In this document: positions 1 through 6,861 of the stretch, piece by piece | How the letters are laid out: each line of letters begins with the position of its first letter | How positions within the stretch are numbered: the first letter of the stretch is position 1 | NCBI GenBank assembly: GCA_902773245.1 | Contig: CACYDY010000089.1 | Span: 1 to 10,415 of the forward strand | DNA length: 10,415 nt | Source of the DNA: an uncultured Ruminococcus sp. | Lineage (GTDB): Bacteria; Bacillota; Clostridia; Oscillospirales; Acutalibacteraceae | Direction: 5' to 3' | The notes under the pieces: generated by a model | Seen by the model: the letters and a program-made list of their open reading frames with translations, nothing else | Database searches by the model: none | What the model was told of the DNA's origin: nothing | Position numbers and translations under genes: made by a program

Positions 1-345
1 AGCCGCCGAACCGGAAGCCGTGCCGCAGGAGAACGTACAGACAGACACTGTCAAGTGTGAAAAGTGCGGAGCGGAAATGGCATCGGATATGAAATTCTGC
101 ACCGTGTGCGGCTCAAAGCTGAATAACGACAACGGTCGGGACAGCAAGAAAAAATTGGGTTTGGAGAAGCTTCCAACTTCGGAAGAGAACCCAATGCCTG
201 TTATACCGGAAAATGTGATGACAATTCCCGAAACAGCCGCCGAACCGGAAGCCGTGCCGCAGGAGAACGTACAGACGGACACTGTCAAGTGTGAAAAGTG
301 CGGAGCGGAAATGGCATCGGGTATGAAATTCTGCACCGTGTGCGG
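1..345 (+). repeat. Internal 234-bp-period duplication (zinc ribbon plus linker)
   Basis: Bases 1-111 and 235-345 match at all but two positions (43/277 and 87/321). The period of 234 bp is exactly 78 codons, so the reading frame is kept. Each copy encodes an AAEPEAVPQENV linker followed by one zinc ribbon. Copy 1 touches the window edge, so the unit may be longer and further copies may lie upstream. The other four ribbons of the protein are much more diverged, so this duplication is recent. Confidence 0.9.
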
Positions 346-1225
346 TGAAAAGATCGGGAATGAACAGGGTCAGAAGAAAGAAAAGAAAGAGAAAAAATCA
401 TTTTTCGGATTTGGTAAATCGAACAAAAACAAGGAAAAAGCAAAGGAGTCCAAGGATATTGCCGAGAATGACGGTAAAAATGTCAATGTGAATGCTTCTG
501 CGTTTGCGATACCTACTCCGATTTTGACTCCGATCGGTAAAAAGCAAACCGATATTGTTAAATGCAAAAATTGTGGATATCAAATTCCCGAGGGTATGAA
601 ATTCTGCACATCGTGCGGAACGCCGATCGAAGAAGAGAATAAAGCAGACGGTTCTGCTTTTGGCGGCTTGACAAATGAAGTTTCATTCATTCCTCAGCAA
701 AATCAGGGCGGCGGTCTGCCGAATTATTCGCAGAATGCGGCAGATCCGAATTTTAGTACGGTTTCGGTCAACGATACGCTTGACAAAAGACGCTGCACTG
801 CTTGCGGGGCATTTGTTGATCCCGACGTGAAGTTCTGCACAAGCTGCGGCAGCAAAATGACTAACGGCGATATGTCGGCAAATACGGTGTTTGCCGGCAA
901 CGGTGGTACAAACGGCAGCAGCTCAACGGTAAAATGCGAATTTTGCGGTAATGTTCAGGATTCGACGCTGCCTTTCTGTGTGAGCTGCGGAAAGTATATC
1001 GGGAATTTGTCGAATAGTAAGGATAATAGCTTTTCACAGATCAATGACGCAAAAACGATGATGGCTACACCTGATGTTTTCAATATGGGGTCGCCTGAGT
1101 TCGTCACAAACAGCGCAAGCCAATTGTCGGGTCAGACGCCGCAAAGCCGGGTTTGCAAGAATTGCGGTGCAGCTTTGGGTGATGACATGAAGTTCTGTAT
1201 TGAATGCGGAACAAAGATTTCGTGA
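1..1225 (+). CDS. Poly-zinc-ribbon protein, six ribbons, 5' end cut by window
   Basis: The frame is open from base 2 and ends at TGA 1223-1225. A GTG at 20 lies inside a sequence repeated at 235 onward, where it is plainly internal, so I treat the true start as upstream of the window. The visible protein has six short zinc ribbons, each CX2C-X10-CX2C and ending in CG. They begin at bases 56, 290, 563, 794, 935 and 1154, the last lying at the extreme C-terminus. Linkers are polar and probably disordered, and one is strongly Lys-rich (about 370-450). No signal peptide or membrane segment is visible, so the protein is probably cytoplasmic. Each ribbon should bind one structural zinc through four cysteines, as is known for this fold. 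Function is unknown; a protein- or nucleic-acid-binding scaffold is an inference. One linker (881-898) holds an NTVFAG peptide that recurs in the protease encoded downstream. Confidence 0.88.
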   Translation, partial: AAEPEAVPQENVQTDTVKCEKCGAEMASDMKFCTVCGSKLNNDNGRDSKKKLGLEKLPTSEENPMPVIPENVMTIPETAAEPEAVPQENVQTDTVKCEKCGAEMASGMKFCTVCGEKIGNEQGQKKEKKEKKSFFGFGKSNKNKEKAKESKDIAENDGKNVNVNASAFAIPTPILTPIGKKQTDIVKCKNCGYQIPEGMKFCTSCGTPIEEENKADGSAFGGLTNEVSFIPQQNQGGGLPNYSQNAADPNFSTVSVNDTLDKRRCTACGAFVDPDVKFCTSCGSKMTNGDMSANTVFAGNGGTNGSSSTVKCEFCGNVQDSTLPFCVSCGKYIGNLSNSKDNSFSQINDAKTMMATPDVFNMGSPEFVTNSASQLSGQTPQSRVCKNCGAALGDDMKFCIECGTKIS

Positions 1226-1226
1226 C

Positions 1227-1273
1227 TTAGTTTATAATAGTAGGCATTAGCTTTGCCGAAAAGCTGAAACTAA
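1227..1273 (+). other. Nested hairpin just after the poly-ribbon gene
   Basis: TTAGTTT (1227-1233) can pair with AAACTAA (1267-1273). Inside it, AGCTTT (1249-1254) pairs with AAAGCT (1260-1265) around a 5-nt loop. The structure starts 1 nt after the stop codon. It is not followed by a T-run, so it is not a canonical intrinsic terminator. It could be a 3'-end stabilising or processing structure, or chance. Confidence 0.35.
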
Positions 1274-1374
1274 TCGCCGGATATAAAGTTTTTGAGTTTA
1301 TTTCGGGTTGATAATTCTATACATATAGTAAGCGACACAAATAAATTCTCACAGAGAGATGATTCCGAAGGAGC

Positions 1375-1399
1375 GTGGGGGCGATCGGAAAGCCCCCAC
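1375..1399. other. GC-rich hairpin in intergenic DNA
   Basis: GTGGGGGC (1375-1382) is perfectly complementary to GCCCCCAC (1392-1399), giving an 8-bp stem with a 9-nt loop inside AT-rich DNA. The following sequence is AATCGGTTTAT, which lacks a proper T-tract. It may be a weak terminator of the upstream gene or part of a repetitive intergenic element. Confidence 0.5.
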
Positions 1400-1569
1400 A
1401 ATCGGTTTATAATACAGCAATGTGAAAATAATAATGTCGTTTACCATATAATTGAAATGGAATGTAAACTGTACGGAATTTATTACGGTATAAGGATTAT
1501 ACTATTGCTTTGATTATTAACTGCCACTGTTCGAAGCTTAAGAAAATATGAGGTTCGAACACCGGGGTT

Positions 1570-1651
1570 CGGGGACGCAGTCCCCGATAGGATCAGGGCG
1601 AAGCCCTGATCCTAAAAAGCCCCCTTTCCCAACCCGGGAAAGGGGGTTGGG
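1570..1651. repeat. Cluster of three stem-loops, REP-like intergenic element
   Basis: Three perfect stem-loops stand side by side. CGGGGAC/GTCCCCG (1570-1576 with 1580-1586) has a 7-bp stem. The stem 1588-1599 with 1603-1614 has 12 bp and a GAA loop. The stem 1620-1630 with 1636-1646 has 11 bp and a 5-nt loop. The third has an alternative fold in which CCCAACCC (1628-1635) pairs with GGGTTGGG (1644-1651), excluding much of the first pairing. The GC-rich block is sharply bounded by AT-rich DNA. Such clustered palindromes are typical of repetitive extragenic elements, but no second copy is present in this window, so the repeat assignment is an inference. Confidence 0.55.
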
Positions 1652-1758
1652 GGTATGGGCAGCGAAATAAAGTTCGATAGAGATAAGCAGTTTATGCGAA
1701 TCCAATAATCCTTGAATTGTGAACAATATATTAACTACCAAAAAAGGAGTGTTTAAAT

Positions 1759-4560
1759 ATGCCGAAATTTTGTGGGAATTGCGGCACAGAATTGAGAGAT
1801 GACGGAAGCTGTCCCAATTGCGGTGCCAAGCCGAACGGAGGGCTTGGAATCAACAATATGCCGTTTGCTTCGCCGGCTCCAAATCAAAATCTTGGACAAA
1901 ACACGGTTTTTGCCGGAGGGGAACAAAACACGATGTTTGCAGGAGAACAGCAGCCGTCCGGTGGGGAACAAAACACTGTGTTTGCCGGAAGTATGGACGC
2001 TAAAAGAAGTGGTACGGTCTATGCCGGAAACGGCTCTTCCGAAAGCGGCGCGCAGCAAAGCGGTGGCTTTTTGTCGGGTGATCTTCCCCCGGTAACTTAT
2101 GAAACCTCGGACGGAAAGAAATTTGATGCGCCCGAGTATTCGCCTCCCGCTGCTCAGGTCGGTATCCCGAACGACGATCGTGTAACTCAAAGCCCCTCGG
2201 GAAGAAAGAAAAATTCCACGGCTAAGCTGGTCGCAAAAATACTGTGCTGGGTTCTGTCGCTTGGCGCAGTCGGAACGATCGGCGTGCTTTCTTACAAGAA
2301 GGTCATCAACATTCCCGGAGTTTCGGGAGTGGTCGATAATGTTGTGCAAACCTCCGTTTACGGGGAGTATAAGGACGATTTTATCGTTACCGGAGATAAG
2401 ATAACGAACGCCAAGATCACCGATGATGATTCGGCGATAAAGGCTGCTTCCGAATTTGCAAAGGATCGCGGATTTGAAAGCATTGCCGATGAATTTACTG
2501 TGGTAAGCAGCGAAACAATCGGTGATATCACGTATTACCGCTTGCAGGAGAATTTCAAGGGTTATCCTGTTTATGGCAGAATGCTCACTCTTGCTGCCGA
2601 TAAGGACGGCAGCAGCTGCGGTCTTTCGTCCAACATAATCGATATTCCCGATACATTGAAGCTTGATATTCCCGATTTCAGCAAGGACAGAGTTCTCGAC
2701 GCTTTGCAGAGTCTGAACGATTCGGGCGTTGAGGTAAATGTCGGTGCGTATACCGAAGCTGTTTACACGCTTGACTATTGTGATAAACCTATGCTTGTAT
2801 ATGAGGTCATGGCGGTTGTTAATAATATGAATTTCAGTATTTTTATAGATCCGCAAGAGGAAAAAGTAATAAACGGATTCTGTCTTGACAGCAACGCCGA
2901 GCTAAGGGGCGACGGCTTGAATATGCCCGATAATCCTCAGACATTTAACGGTTCTTCTTACGGAAACAAGGTAGCCATGATCGACGAGGAGAGAAATATC
3001 TACGTTTATAATGCTCAAGAGGGAAGCTCGACTATAGTTGTCGAGTATTATGACCAAAAAGAGAAAAAGTCGTATTATAACCGCCGCTTTAACATCGGAA
3101 AGGTTGACGATCTTCCGGGTGAAGATGTTTGTGTGATCTATGACGATGACGGAAATTATTACGAATACGACTACGATAAAGGTTATTTTGCCGATGGCGA
3201 CGTTCATGTAAAGCCCGAGGATCTGCTTTTTGAAGGTTACACCGTTTTTAATCGTGCTTCGGGAAAGAGTGTTGACGTTGTTACAGCCGACGGTACTTTC
3301 GTGAGTGATCCGCTTGCCGTCAGACTTATGGTTAAAACGGCTAATGCCTACGATTTCTTTGCCGACGCTCTGGGCAGAAAGGGCTATGACGGAAAAAGCG
3401 GCAGAATGATGGCGGTTTGCAACGACCATCTCAGCGGAGATTCCACAAACGCTTTCAGCGCAGGTGACAATGCAGGTTTCAGTATGATAACCTTTGGAAG
3501 TGATAATCCAATGGAGTTTGATGATGTCGCTCATGAAATGGCGCATTCGGTTGAACAGTCGATCTGCTCACTTCATTATCAAAACGAAAGCGGCGCTGTC
3601 ATGGAGGGTATTGCAGATGTGTTCGGCGAGTTGGTTGAGGACTATTACAACGATGCGCCGAAAGGAACGGCTTCTGTTGATACGCTTAACAACACCTGTG
3701 ACTGGATCGCAAGCGACAGAATGATCAGATCTCCGCTGCTTTCCAATATGCCCGATAAGTACAAGGGAACGGGCTTTAAGAAAAAAATCAGCAGCAAAGA
3801 CTGGGATAAGTCCAACATGGGCATGACCAATGATTTTGGTAATGTTCATAATAACAGCACGGTCATCTCTCACACCGCATTCCTTATGGTGAACAGCGGC
3901 GCGGACGACGAAAAGCTGTCAACCGAGAATTTGATGGATCTTTGGTACAGAACTCTTTGTTTGCTGCCGTCGAACTGCACGTTTGGCGTTTTCCGTGACT
4001 GCATGGAGGTTCAGGCCGATAAGATGCTTGACGCAGAGGAGCTTACACAGCAGCAGAGAGCGCACGTATCAAGGTGTTTTGACGAAACCAACATTCCCGC
4101 ATCGGCATATTCAAACAAAATTGATCTTAAGATCACGGCAGATGATTGGGACAATAAATTCACCGTAAAGGTCGAGGGCGAACGCTTCAAGGCAGTCGGA
4201 AAAAGCTACAAAGAGGAGTTCGAGCTTGACAAAGGCGATGAGGACGAGGACGGCAGATTTGTATTTTCACAGGCATTGGAGCTTGACGACGGTTCGTATA
4301 CTATCAGAGTTACAGATGACGCAAACAAGATGAATTTTATCGAGCGTGATGTTATTGTAAAAACATACTCGGATGACGAGCCGGAACACGGCACCGAGCG
4401 AAAAGAGGCTTACTTTGTTTTTAAAGATCCCCAGGCTTCGGCAGGAGCCGATCAGATACCTCAGGGAACAGACGCTCAGAATGCTCAAAACGTCGGAGAA
4501 GCGCCTTCCGATGTTCAAAATATCAATACCGACCTTCCTCAGGCAGAAAATCAACAGTAA
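1759..4560 (+). CDS. Membrane-anchored M4 (thermolysin-like) metalloprotease with N-terminal zinc ribbon
   Basis: This is a predicted zinc endopeptidase of 933 aa acting outside the cell. A zinc ribbon (C5, C8, C17, C20) opens the protein, followed by a linker with four NTVFAG-like motifs. A basic stretch and one membrane helix (about 157-178) follow, which by the positive-inside rule puts the ribbon in the cytoplasm. An FTP-type propeptide (about 220-300), a PepSY-like segment (about 313-374) and the M4 catalytic region follow. Active-site residues are intact: H592-E593-M-A-H596 (zinc ligands and catalytic Glu), ligand E616 exactly 20 residues after H596, as in thermolysin, with D620, and D692/H697 matching thermolysin Asp226/His231. 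NAF at 564-566 matches the thermolysin substrate-binding Asn-Ala. A beta-rich C-terminal domain (about 788-868) and a Gln/Asn/Pro-rich tail end the protein. The start has AAGGAG 8 nt upstream. Secreted M4 proteases normally have a signal peptide, so the cytoplasmic ribbon plus retained anchor is unusual. The substrate is unknown. Confidence 0.93.
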   Translation: MPKFCGNCGTELRDDGSCPNCGAKPNGGLGINNMPFASPAPNQNLGQNTVFAGGEQNTMFAGEQQPSGGEQNTVFAGSMDAKRSGTVYAGNGSSESGAQQSGGFLSGDLPPVTYETSDGKKFDAPEYSPPAAQVGIPNDDRVTQSPSGRKKNSTAKLVAKILCWVLSLGAVGTIGVLSYKKVINIPGVSGVVDNVVQTSVYGEYKDDFIVTGDKITNAKITDDDSAIKAASEFAKDRGFESIADEFTVVSSETIGDITYYRLQENFKGYPVYGRMLTLAADKDGSSCGLSSNIIDIPDTLKLDIPDFSKDRVLDALQSLNDSGVEVNVGAYTEAVYTLDYCDKPMLVYEVMAVVNNMNFSIFIDPQEEKVINGFCLDSNAELRGDGLNMPDNPQTFNGSSYGNKVAMIDEERNIYVYNAQEGSSTIVVEYYDQKEKKSYYNRRFNIGKVDDLPGEDVCVIYDDDGNYYEYDYDKGYFADGDVHVKPEDLLFEGYTVFNRASGKSVDVVTADGTFVSDPLAVRLMVKTANAYDFFADALGRKGYDGKSGRMMAVCNDHLSGDSTNAFSAGDNAGFSMITFGSDNPMEFDDVAHEMAHSVEQSICSLHYQNESGAVMEGIADVFGELVEDYYNDAPKGTASVDTLNNTCDWIASDRMIRSPLLSNMPDKYKGTGFKKKISSKDWDKSNMGMTNDFGNVHNNSTVISHTAFLMVNSGADDEKLSTENLMDLWYRTLCLLPSNCTFGVFRDCMEVQADKMLDAEELTQQQRAHVSRCFDETNIPASAYSNKIDLKITADDWDNKFTVKVEGERFKAVGKSYKEEFELDKGDEDEDGRFVFSQALELDDGSYTIRVTDDANKMNFIERDVIVKTYSDDEPEHGTERKEAYFVFKDPQASAGADQIPQGTDAQNAQNVGEAPSDVQNINTDLPQAENQQ
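1900..2028 (+). repeat. Four NTVFAG-like peptide motifs in the protease linker
   Basis: The cytoplasmic linker encodes NTVFAG (1900-1917), NTMFAG (1927-1944), NTVFAG (1972-1989) and GTVYAG (2011-2028). The consensus is [N/G]-T-[V/M]-[F/Y]-A-G. Codons differ between copies (acg/act, gtt/gtg/gtc, gcc/gca), so the peptide rather than the DNA appears conserved. One more copy is at 881-898 in the upstream poly-ribbon protein. Its role is unknown; an invariant Thr in a disordered linker would suit a phospho-dependent or short-peptide docking site. Confidence 0.8.
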
Positions 4561-4754
4561 TAAGGGAAGCTTTAAGGAATAACGCACAGAGATGCGCTGT
4601 CGGATTTTTAGTCGGATTGCATAAGATCCCCGATGATTTGCAATTGGGGTATGTCTGTCGGAATACGGACGTAATCAGAGAAACTTTGTGTAATATGACA
4701 AAAAACGTCGGGCGGTCTTTGTACGGCGATGACTTTAAGAGACTGTTTAATATC

Positions 4755-4782
4755 TTGACGTGAGCATATTTTCGAGCATAAT
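4755..4782 (+). promoter_or_regulatory. Candidate sigma-A promoter for the two ribbon membrane proteins
   Basis: TTGACG (4755-4760) and CATAAT (4777-4782) each match consensus at five of six positions and are separated by 16 bp. Transcription would begin near 4789, leaving a leader of about 125 nt before the ATG at 4915. This is a pattern match only, and read-through from the protease gene remains possible. Confidence 0.45.
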
Positions 4783-4904
4783 TTTGCTGAGATCAAGGGA
4801 AAAATCCGCAGGAATACTGCCGTATTGTAAGGATCTTTGACGAAGAGGTCAGCAAAATTTGCCGAAAAGATGCTTGTGGGAGATATTAAACAGGCTCTAA
4901 GATC

Positions 4905-4908
4905 GGAG
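4905..4908 (+). promoter_or_regulatory. Ribosome binding site that fixes the start at 4915
   Basis: GGAG lies 6 nt before ATG 4915. The longer alternative, TTG at 4837, would place 26 residues before MARFCGNCG and has only a weak AGGA-type site at about 4830. The neighbouring protease also begins directly with M-P-K-F-C-G-N-C-G, which supports the shorter form. Confidence 0.75.
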
Positions 4909-4914
4909 TTTAAT

Positions 4915-5928
4915 ATGGCAAGATTTTGCGGAAACTGCGGCGAAGTCCGTGAAGATGATGATATCAGATGCAGAAACTGTGGTTTGGTTTTCAGGAAAAA
5001 TAATAACCCCACAAACGGCGGAGCTTTTGTGCCTTTGACCGATGAACAGCAATTTCAGCCGCCTGCTTTTGACAATAATTCGGCGCCTTCTCCTTTCAGC
5101 AGAGAGGGAGCGCAAAGACAGGCGAGGGGTGTCGGCTTTGCCCAAACAATAAAAGCGGATCCTCAAGACGATCGGGAAAACAACTTGTTTTTAAACGCTT
5201 CGCAAAGCAGGAATAACGTACAGCGGAAAAAAGTCGTTGAAGAAACGGTTCGGTTTGTAGAAGATCGTGTGAATACGCAGCCGGGCAGTCCGAATTCGCT
5301 GCCGGGTTACAATGCTCCCGGTAGAAATAATTTTGTGCCGCCGGTCAATTATGCAAACAGCTCAGCTTTACCGCCTGTCGATTCGGCTCACCGGGCGGCT
5401 CCTTACGGCAGGGGAAGAGGATCTGCAAAAAAGGTGATAATTGCGTTGGCGGCTTTTGCGGCGGCGGTCGGAGGTGTTTTGTATTACTATATTTTCTTTA
5501 TGGGTTATCGCAGTGTTGTCAGCGACTTCGAGAAATATTACACAAATTACGACTATGAGTCGATAGTTGACAACTACAGCGAAATAGTGTATTATGATAA
5601 CAAAAATAATTTTGCGATGCTTGACAACATTGTCAAGACGACTTTGGACACTACTTATGACTATTTTGATGAAGAATTGGGAACGGATTACAGAGTAAGA
5701 TATACCACCGTCGATACCTTCGAAATGACCGATAAGGAAAAAGACGACTACCTTTCCGATACCAACTATCCCGAAAAAGAAGAGCTTGTAGAAAAAATTC
5801 GGGTTGTTGAAATAACTATGACGGCAAAAAAAGATTCTCATGAAGCTTTTGCCGACATAGAACTGACACTTAGCAAGGAGAACGGCAAGTGGCAGATATA
5901 TGACTTTGAAAATCTTGATTTGTATTAG
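4915..5928 (+). CDS. Zinc-ribbon single-pass membrane protein (first of a pair)
   Basis: This protein of 337 aa has no assigned function. It begins with a zinc ribbon (C5, C8, C19, C22) whose first nine residues closely match the N-terminus of the upstream protease. A long Asn/Pro/Gln-rich, probably disordered linker runs to about residue 170. A basic GRGRGSAKK stretch precedes one membrane helix (about 174-196), giving an N-in, C-out topology. The extracellular part of about 140 residues is acidic, Tyr-rich and ends with NGKWQIYDFENLDLY. That layout resembles small NTF2-like/DUF4878-type domains, which often close with a GKWxI strand; this family guess is tentative. The gene overlaps its successor's ribosome binding site and shares its architecture, so the two are almost certainly co-transcribed. 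The start was chosen by its GGAG site and the ribbon's position. Confidence 0.87.
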   Translation: MARFCGNCGEVREDDDIRCRNCGLVFRKNNNPTNGGAFVPLTDEQQFQPPAFDNNSAPSPFSREGAQRQARGVGFAQTIKADPQDDRENNLFLNASQSRNNVQRKKVVEETVRFVEDRVNTQPGSPNSLPGYNAPGRNNFVPPVNYANSSALPPVDSAHRAAPYGRGRGSAKKVIIALAAFAAAVGGVLYYYIFFMGYRSVVSDFEKYYTNYDYESIVDNYSEIVYYDNKNNFAMLDNIVKTTLDTTYDYFDEELGTDYRVRYTTVDTFEMTDKEKDDYLSDTNYPEKEELVEKIRVVEITMTAKKDSHEAFADIELTLSKENGKWQIYDFENLDLY

Positions 5929-5932
5929 GAGG
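5927..5932 (+). promoter_or_regulatory. Ribosome binding site overlapping the upstream stop codon
   Basis: AGGAGG is a perfect Shine-Dalgarno sequence 8 nt before ATG 5941. Its first two bases are the last two of the upstream TAG stop, which fits coupled expression of the two membrane proteins. Confidence 0.85.
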
Positions 5933-5940
5933 AATTTTAA

Positions 5941-6750
5941 ATGACTTGTAAAAATTGCGGCGCACAGCTTGAACCGGGTTCTGTTTTTTGCGGTGAATGC
6001 GGAACTCCGGTTAGTCAGGCTGACTTGAACTCGGCTGCGGTAACATTCCCGACAAATGATGCAGGCGTTCAGCAGCCTTTGCCCACAGGCGATCAGCTTC
6101 CGCCAAAGAACAGCAAAAAGATATTGAAGATAGTTATTCCGGCAGCAGCGGCTGTTGCAGTATGTTTGATAGTCGGCGGAGTTCTTTTGACTGTTTTTAA
6201 TTCACCGACTAAAACTGTGGAAAAATTTATGGACGGCTTTGAGGATCGGGACGGAAAGGCAATGTACAAGCAAACATCAAGGACTGTTTCGGGTATGGCC
6301 GAGTACTATTTCGACACGTTGTCAATCATCTACAAAAATGAAATAGATGAAGAAACAGGCGGCGATATTGACAAGTATATTCAGGAAACCTTTGAGGAGT
6401 ATTACGAGAGTCAGGCTGACAGCTTCTATGATCAATTTGAATATGAGCTTGGCAAGGGCTACACTACAACTTATGAGATCAAAGAGATCGAAAAAGCAAA
6501 AAAGGAAGATCTTAAAGATTTCAACGATGTACTTTCAAGACTGACAAGAACCGATGAGTACAACTCAAAGGGTCTTGCAAAAGCCGAGATCACCGTAAAG
6601 GGAAAGTCAGGCTCGGACAGATATGAACAGGAGTTTGTTGTTATCCTCACAAAGGAAGGTGCAAAGTGGAGAGTTCTTAATGTGGCGGCTGCGGATTTCG
6701 ATTTCGAAGATATCTATAACAGCAACAACCTTCAGGACTTTATTTTCTGA
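5941..6750 (+). CDS. Zinc-ribbon single-pass membrane protein (second of a pair)
   Basis: This protein of 269 aa starts with a zinc ribbon (C3, C6, C17, C20), followed by a polar linker, a basic KNSKKILK stretch and one membrane helix (about 64-86). Positive-inside topology puts the ribbon in the cytoplasm and residues 87-269 outside. The outer part begins SPTKTVEKFMDGFEDRDGKAMYK and ends with a GAKWRVLNV strand, the pattern of DUF4878/NTF2-like lipoprotein and membrane domains in Firmicutes (family assignment tentative). It is rich in Glu, Lys and Tyr with probable helices in the middle. It follows its neighbour by 12 nt behind a perfect AGGAGG and is followed by an intrinsic terminator, so it ends the zinc-ribbon unit. 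It is probably a diverged paralogue of the preceding protein in layout. Ligand and role are unknown. Confidence 0.92.
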   Translation: MTCKNCGAQLEPGSVFCGECGTPVSQADLNSAAVTFPTNDAGVQQPLPTGDQLPPKNSKKILKIVIPAAAAVAVCLIVGGVLLTVFNSPTKTVEKFMDGFEDRDGKAMYKQTSRTVSGMAEYYFDTLSIIYKNEIDEETGGDIDKYIQETFEEYYESQADSFYDQFEYELGKGYTTTYEIKEIEKAKKEDLKDFNDVLSRLTRTDEYNSKGLAKAEITVKGKSGSDRYEQEFVVILTKEGAKWRVLNVAAADFDFEDIYNSNNLQDFIF

Positions 6751-6773
6751 TATTGAGATTTGGCAGAGTTTTT

Positions 6774-6809
6774 AAAAGCCCCGTTCCAACTTGGAAAGGG
6801 GCTTTTTTT
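6774..6809 (+). terminator. Intrinsic terminator
   Basis: AAAAGCCCC (6774-6782) pairs with GGGGCTTTT (6798-6806). After one G-A mismatch the stem continues as TTCCA (6784-6788) with TGGAA (6792-6796) around a 3-nt loop. A run of seven T follows at 6803-6809. It lies 23 nt after the stop codon of the second ribbon membrane protein and closes that transcription unit. Confidence 0.93.
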
Positions 6810-6837
6810 GACGATGTTGGCGGCGAATTTATGATTT

Positions 6838-6861
6838 ATTCGTAAAATGTATAATTCGTAA
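6838..6861 (+). promoter_or_regulatory. Direct repeats next to the -35 box
   Basis: ATTCGTAA occurs at 6838-6845 and again at 6854-6861, 16 bp start to start, ending directly against the -35 hexamer. Paired direct repeats in this place could be an activator or repressor site. The DNA is AT-rich, so chance is possible. Confidence 0.3.

Larger units (their letters stand above)
1226..1758. other. Intergenic region of 533 bp with several hairpins
   Basis: No convincing gene was found here. The only open frames are a TTG-initiated 73-codon frame through a hairpin and an antisense frame through a stem-loop cluster, and both look spurious. The region holds a nested hairpin just after the upstream stop, a GC-rich hairpin at 1375-1399, and three stem-loops at 1570-1651. 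TATAAT-like hexamers occur at 1233, 1408 and 1447, but none has a good -35 element at 16-18 bp. The promoter of the protease gene is therefore unresolved. An AAGGAG ribosome binding site at 1745-1750 serves the ATG at 1759. Confidence 0.7.
4561..4914. other. Intergenic region of 354 bp with a possible gene remnant and promoter
   Basis: No intact gene was found and no terminator is visible after the protease stop codon. One + strand frame is open from before 4561 to TGA 4761. After further stops at 4779 and 4788 the same frame is open again to TAA 4887, and its translation looks protein-like (for example NMTKNVGRSLYGDDF, then QEYCRIVRIFDEE). It has no recognisable family and no ribosome-bound start, so it is either a decayed gene or chance. 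A candidate promoter overlaps the stop-rich part. An antisense frame across 4608-5012 is judged a shadow. Confidence 0.5.

Noticed and set aside
1292..1513. A 73-codon + strand frame in the intergenic region
   Set aside because: It starts with TTG without a ribosome binding site, reads through the GC-rich hairpin at 1375-1399 and shows no family features.
1712..1732. TTGAAT and TATATT as a promoter for the protease gene
   Set aside because: The two hexamers are only 9 bp apart, far too close for a sigma-A promoter.
1538..1741. A 67-codon antisense frame with a PNPLSRVGKGGFLG-like stretch
   Set aside because: It is a translation of the stem-loop cluster. Repetitive palindromic DNA often yields such false proteins.
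1753..2856. A 367-codon antisense frame inside the protease gene
   Set aside because: It lies wholly opposite a gene with clear M4-associated domains and a good ribosome binding site, has no recognisable domain, and its composition (many Arg, Ile and Ser) is what antisense of this coding sequence gives.
2902..3546. A 214-codon antisense frame opposite the M4 catalytic region
   Set aside because: It is opposite conserved protease sequence ending at the HEMAH motif and has no independent support.
4608..5012. A 134-codon antisense frame across the second intergenic region
   Set aside because: It overlaps the start and zinc ribbon of the gene at 4915 and has no recognisable motif or ribosome binding site that I could support.
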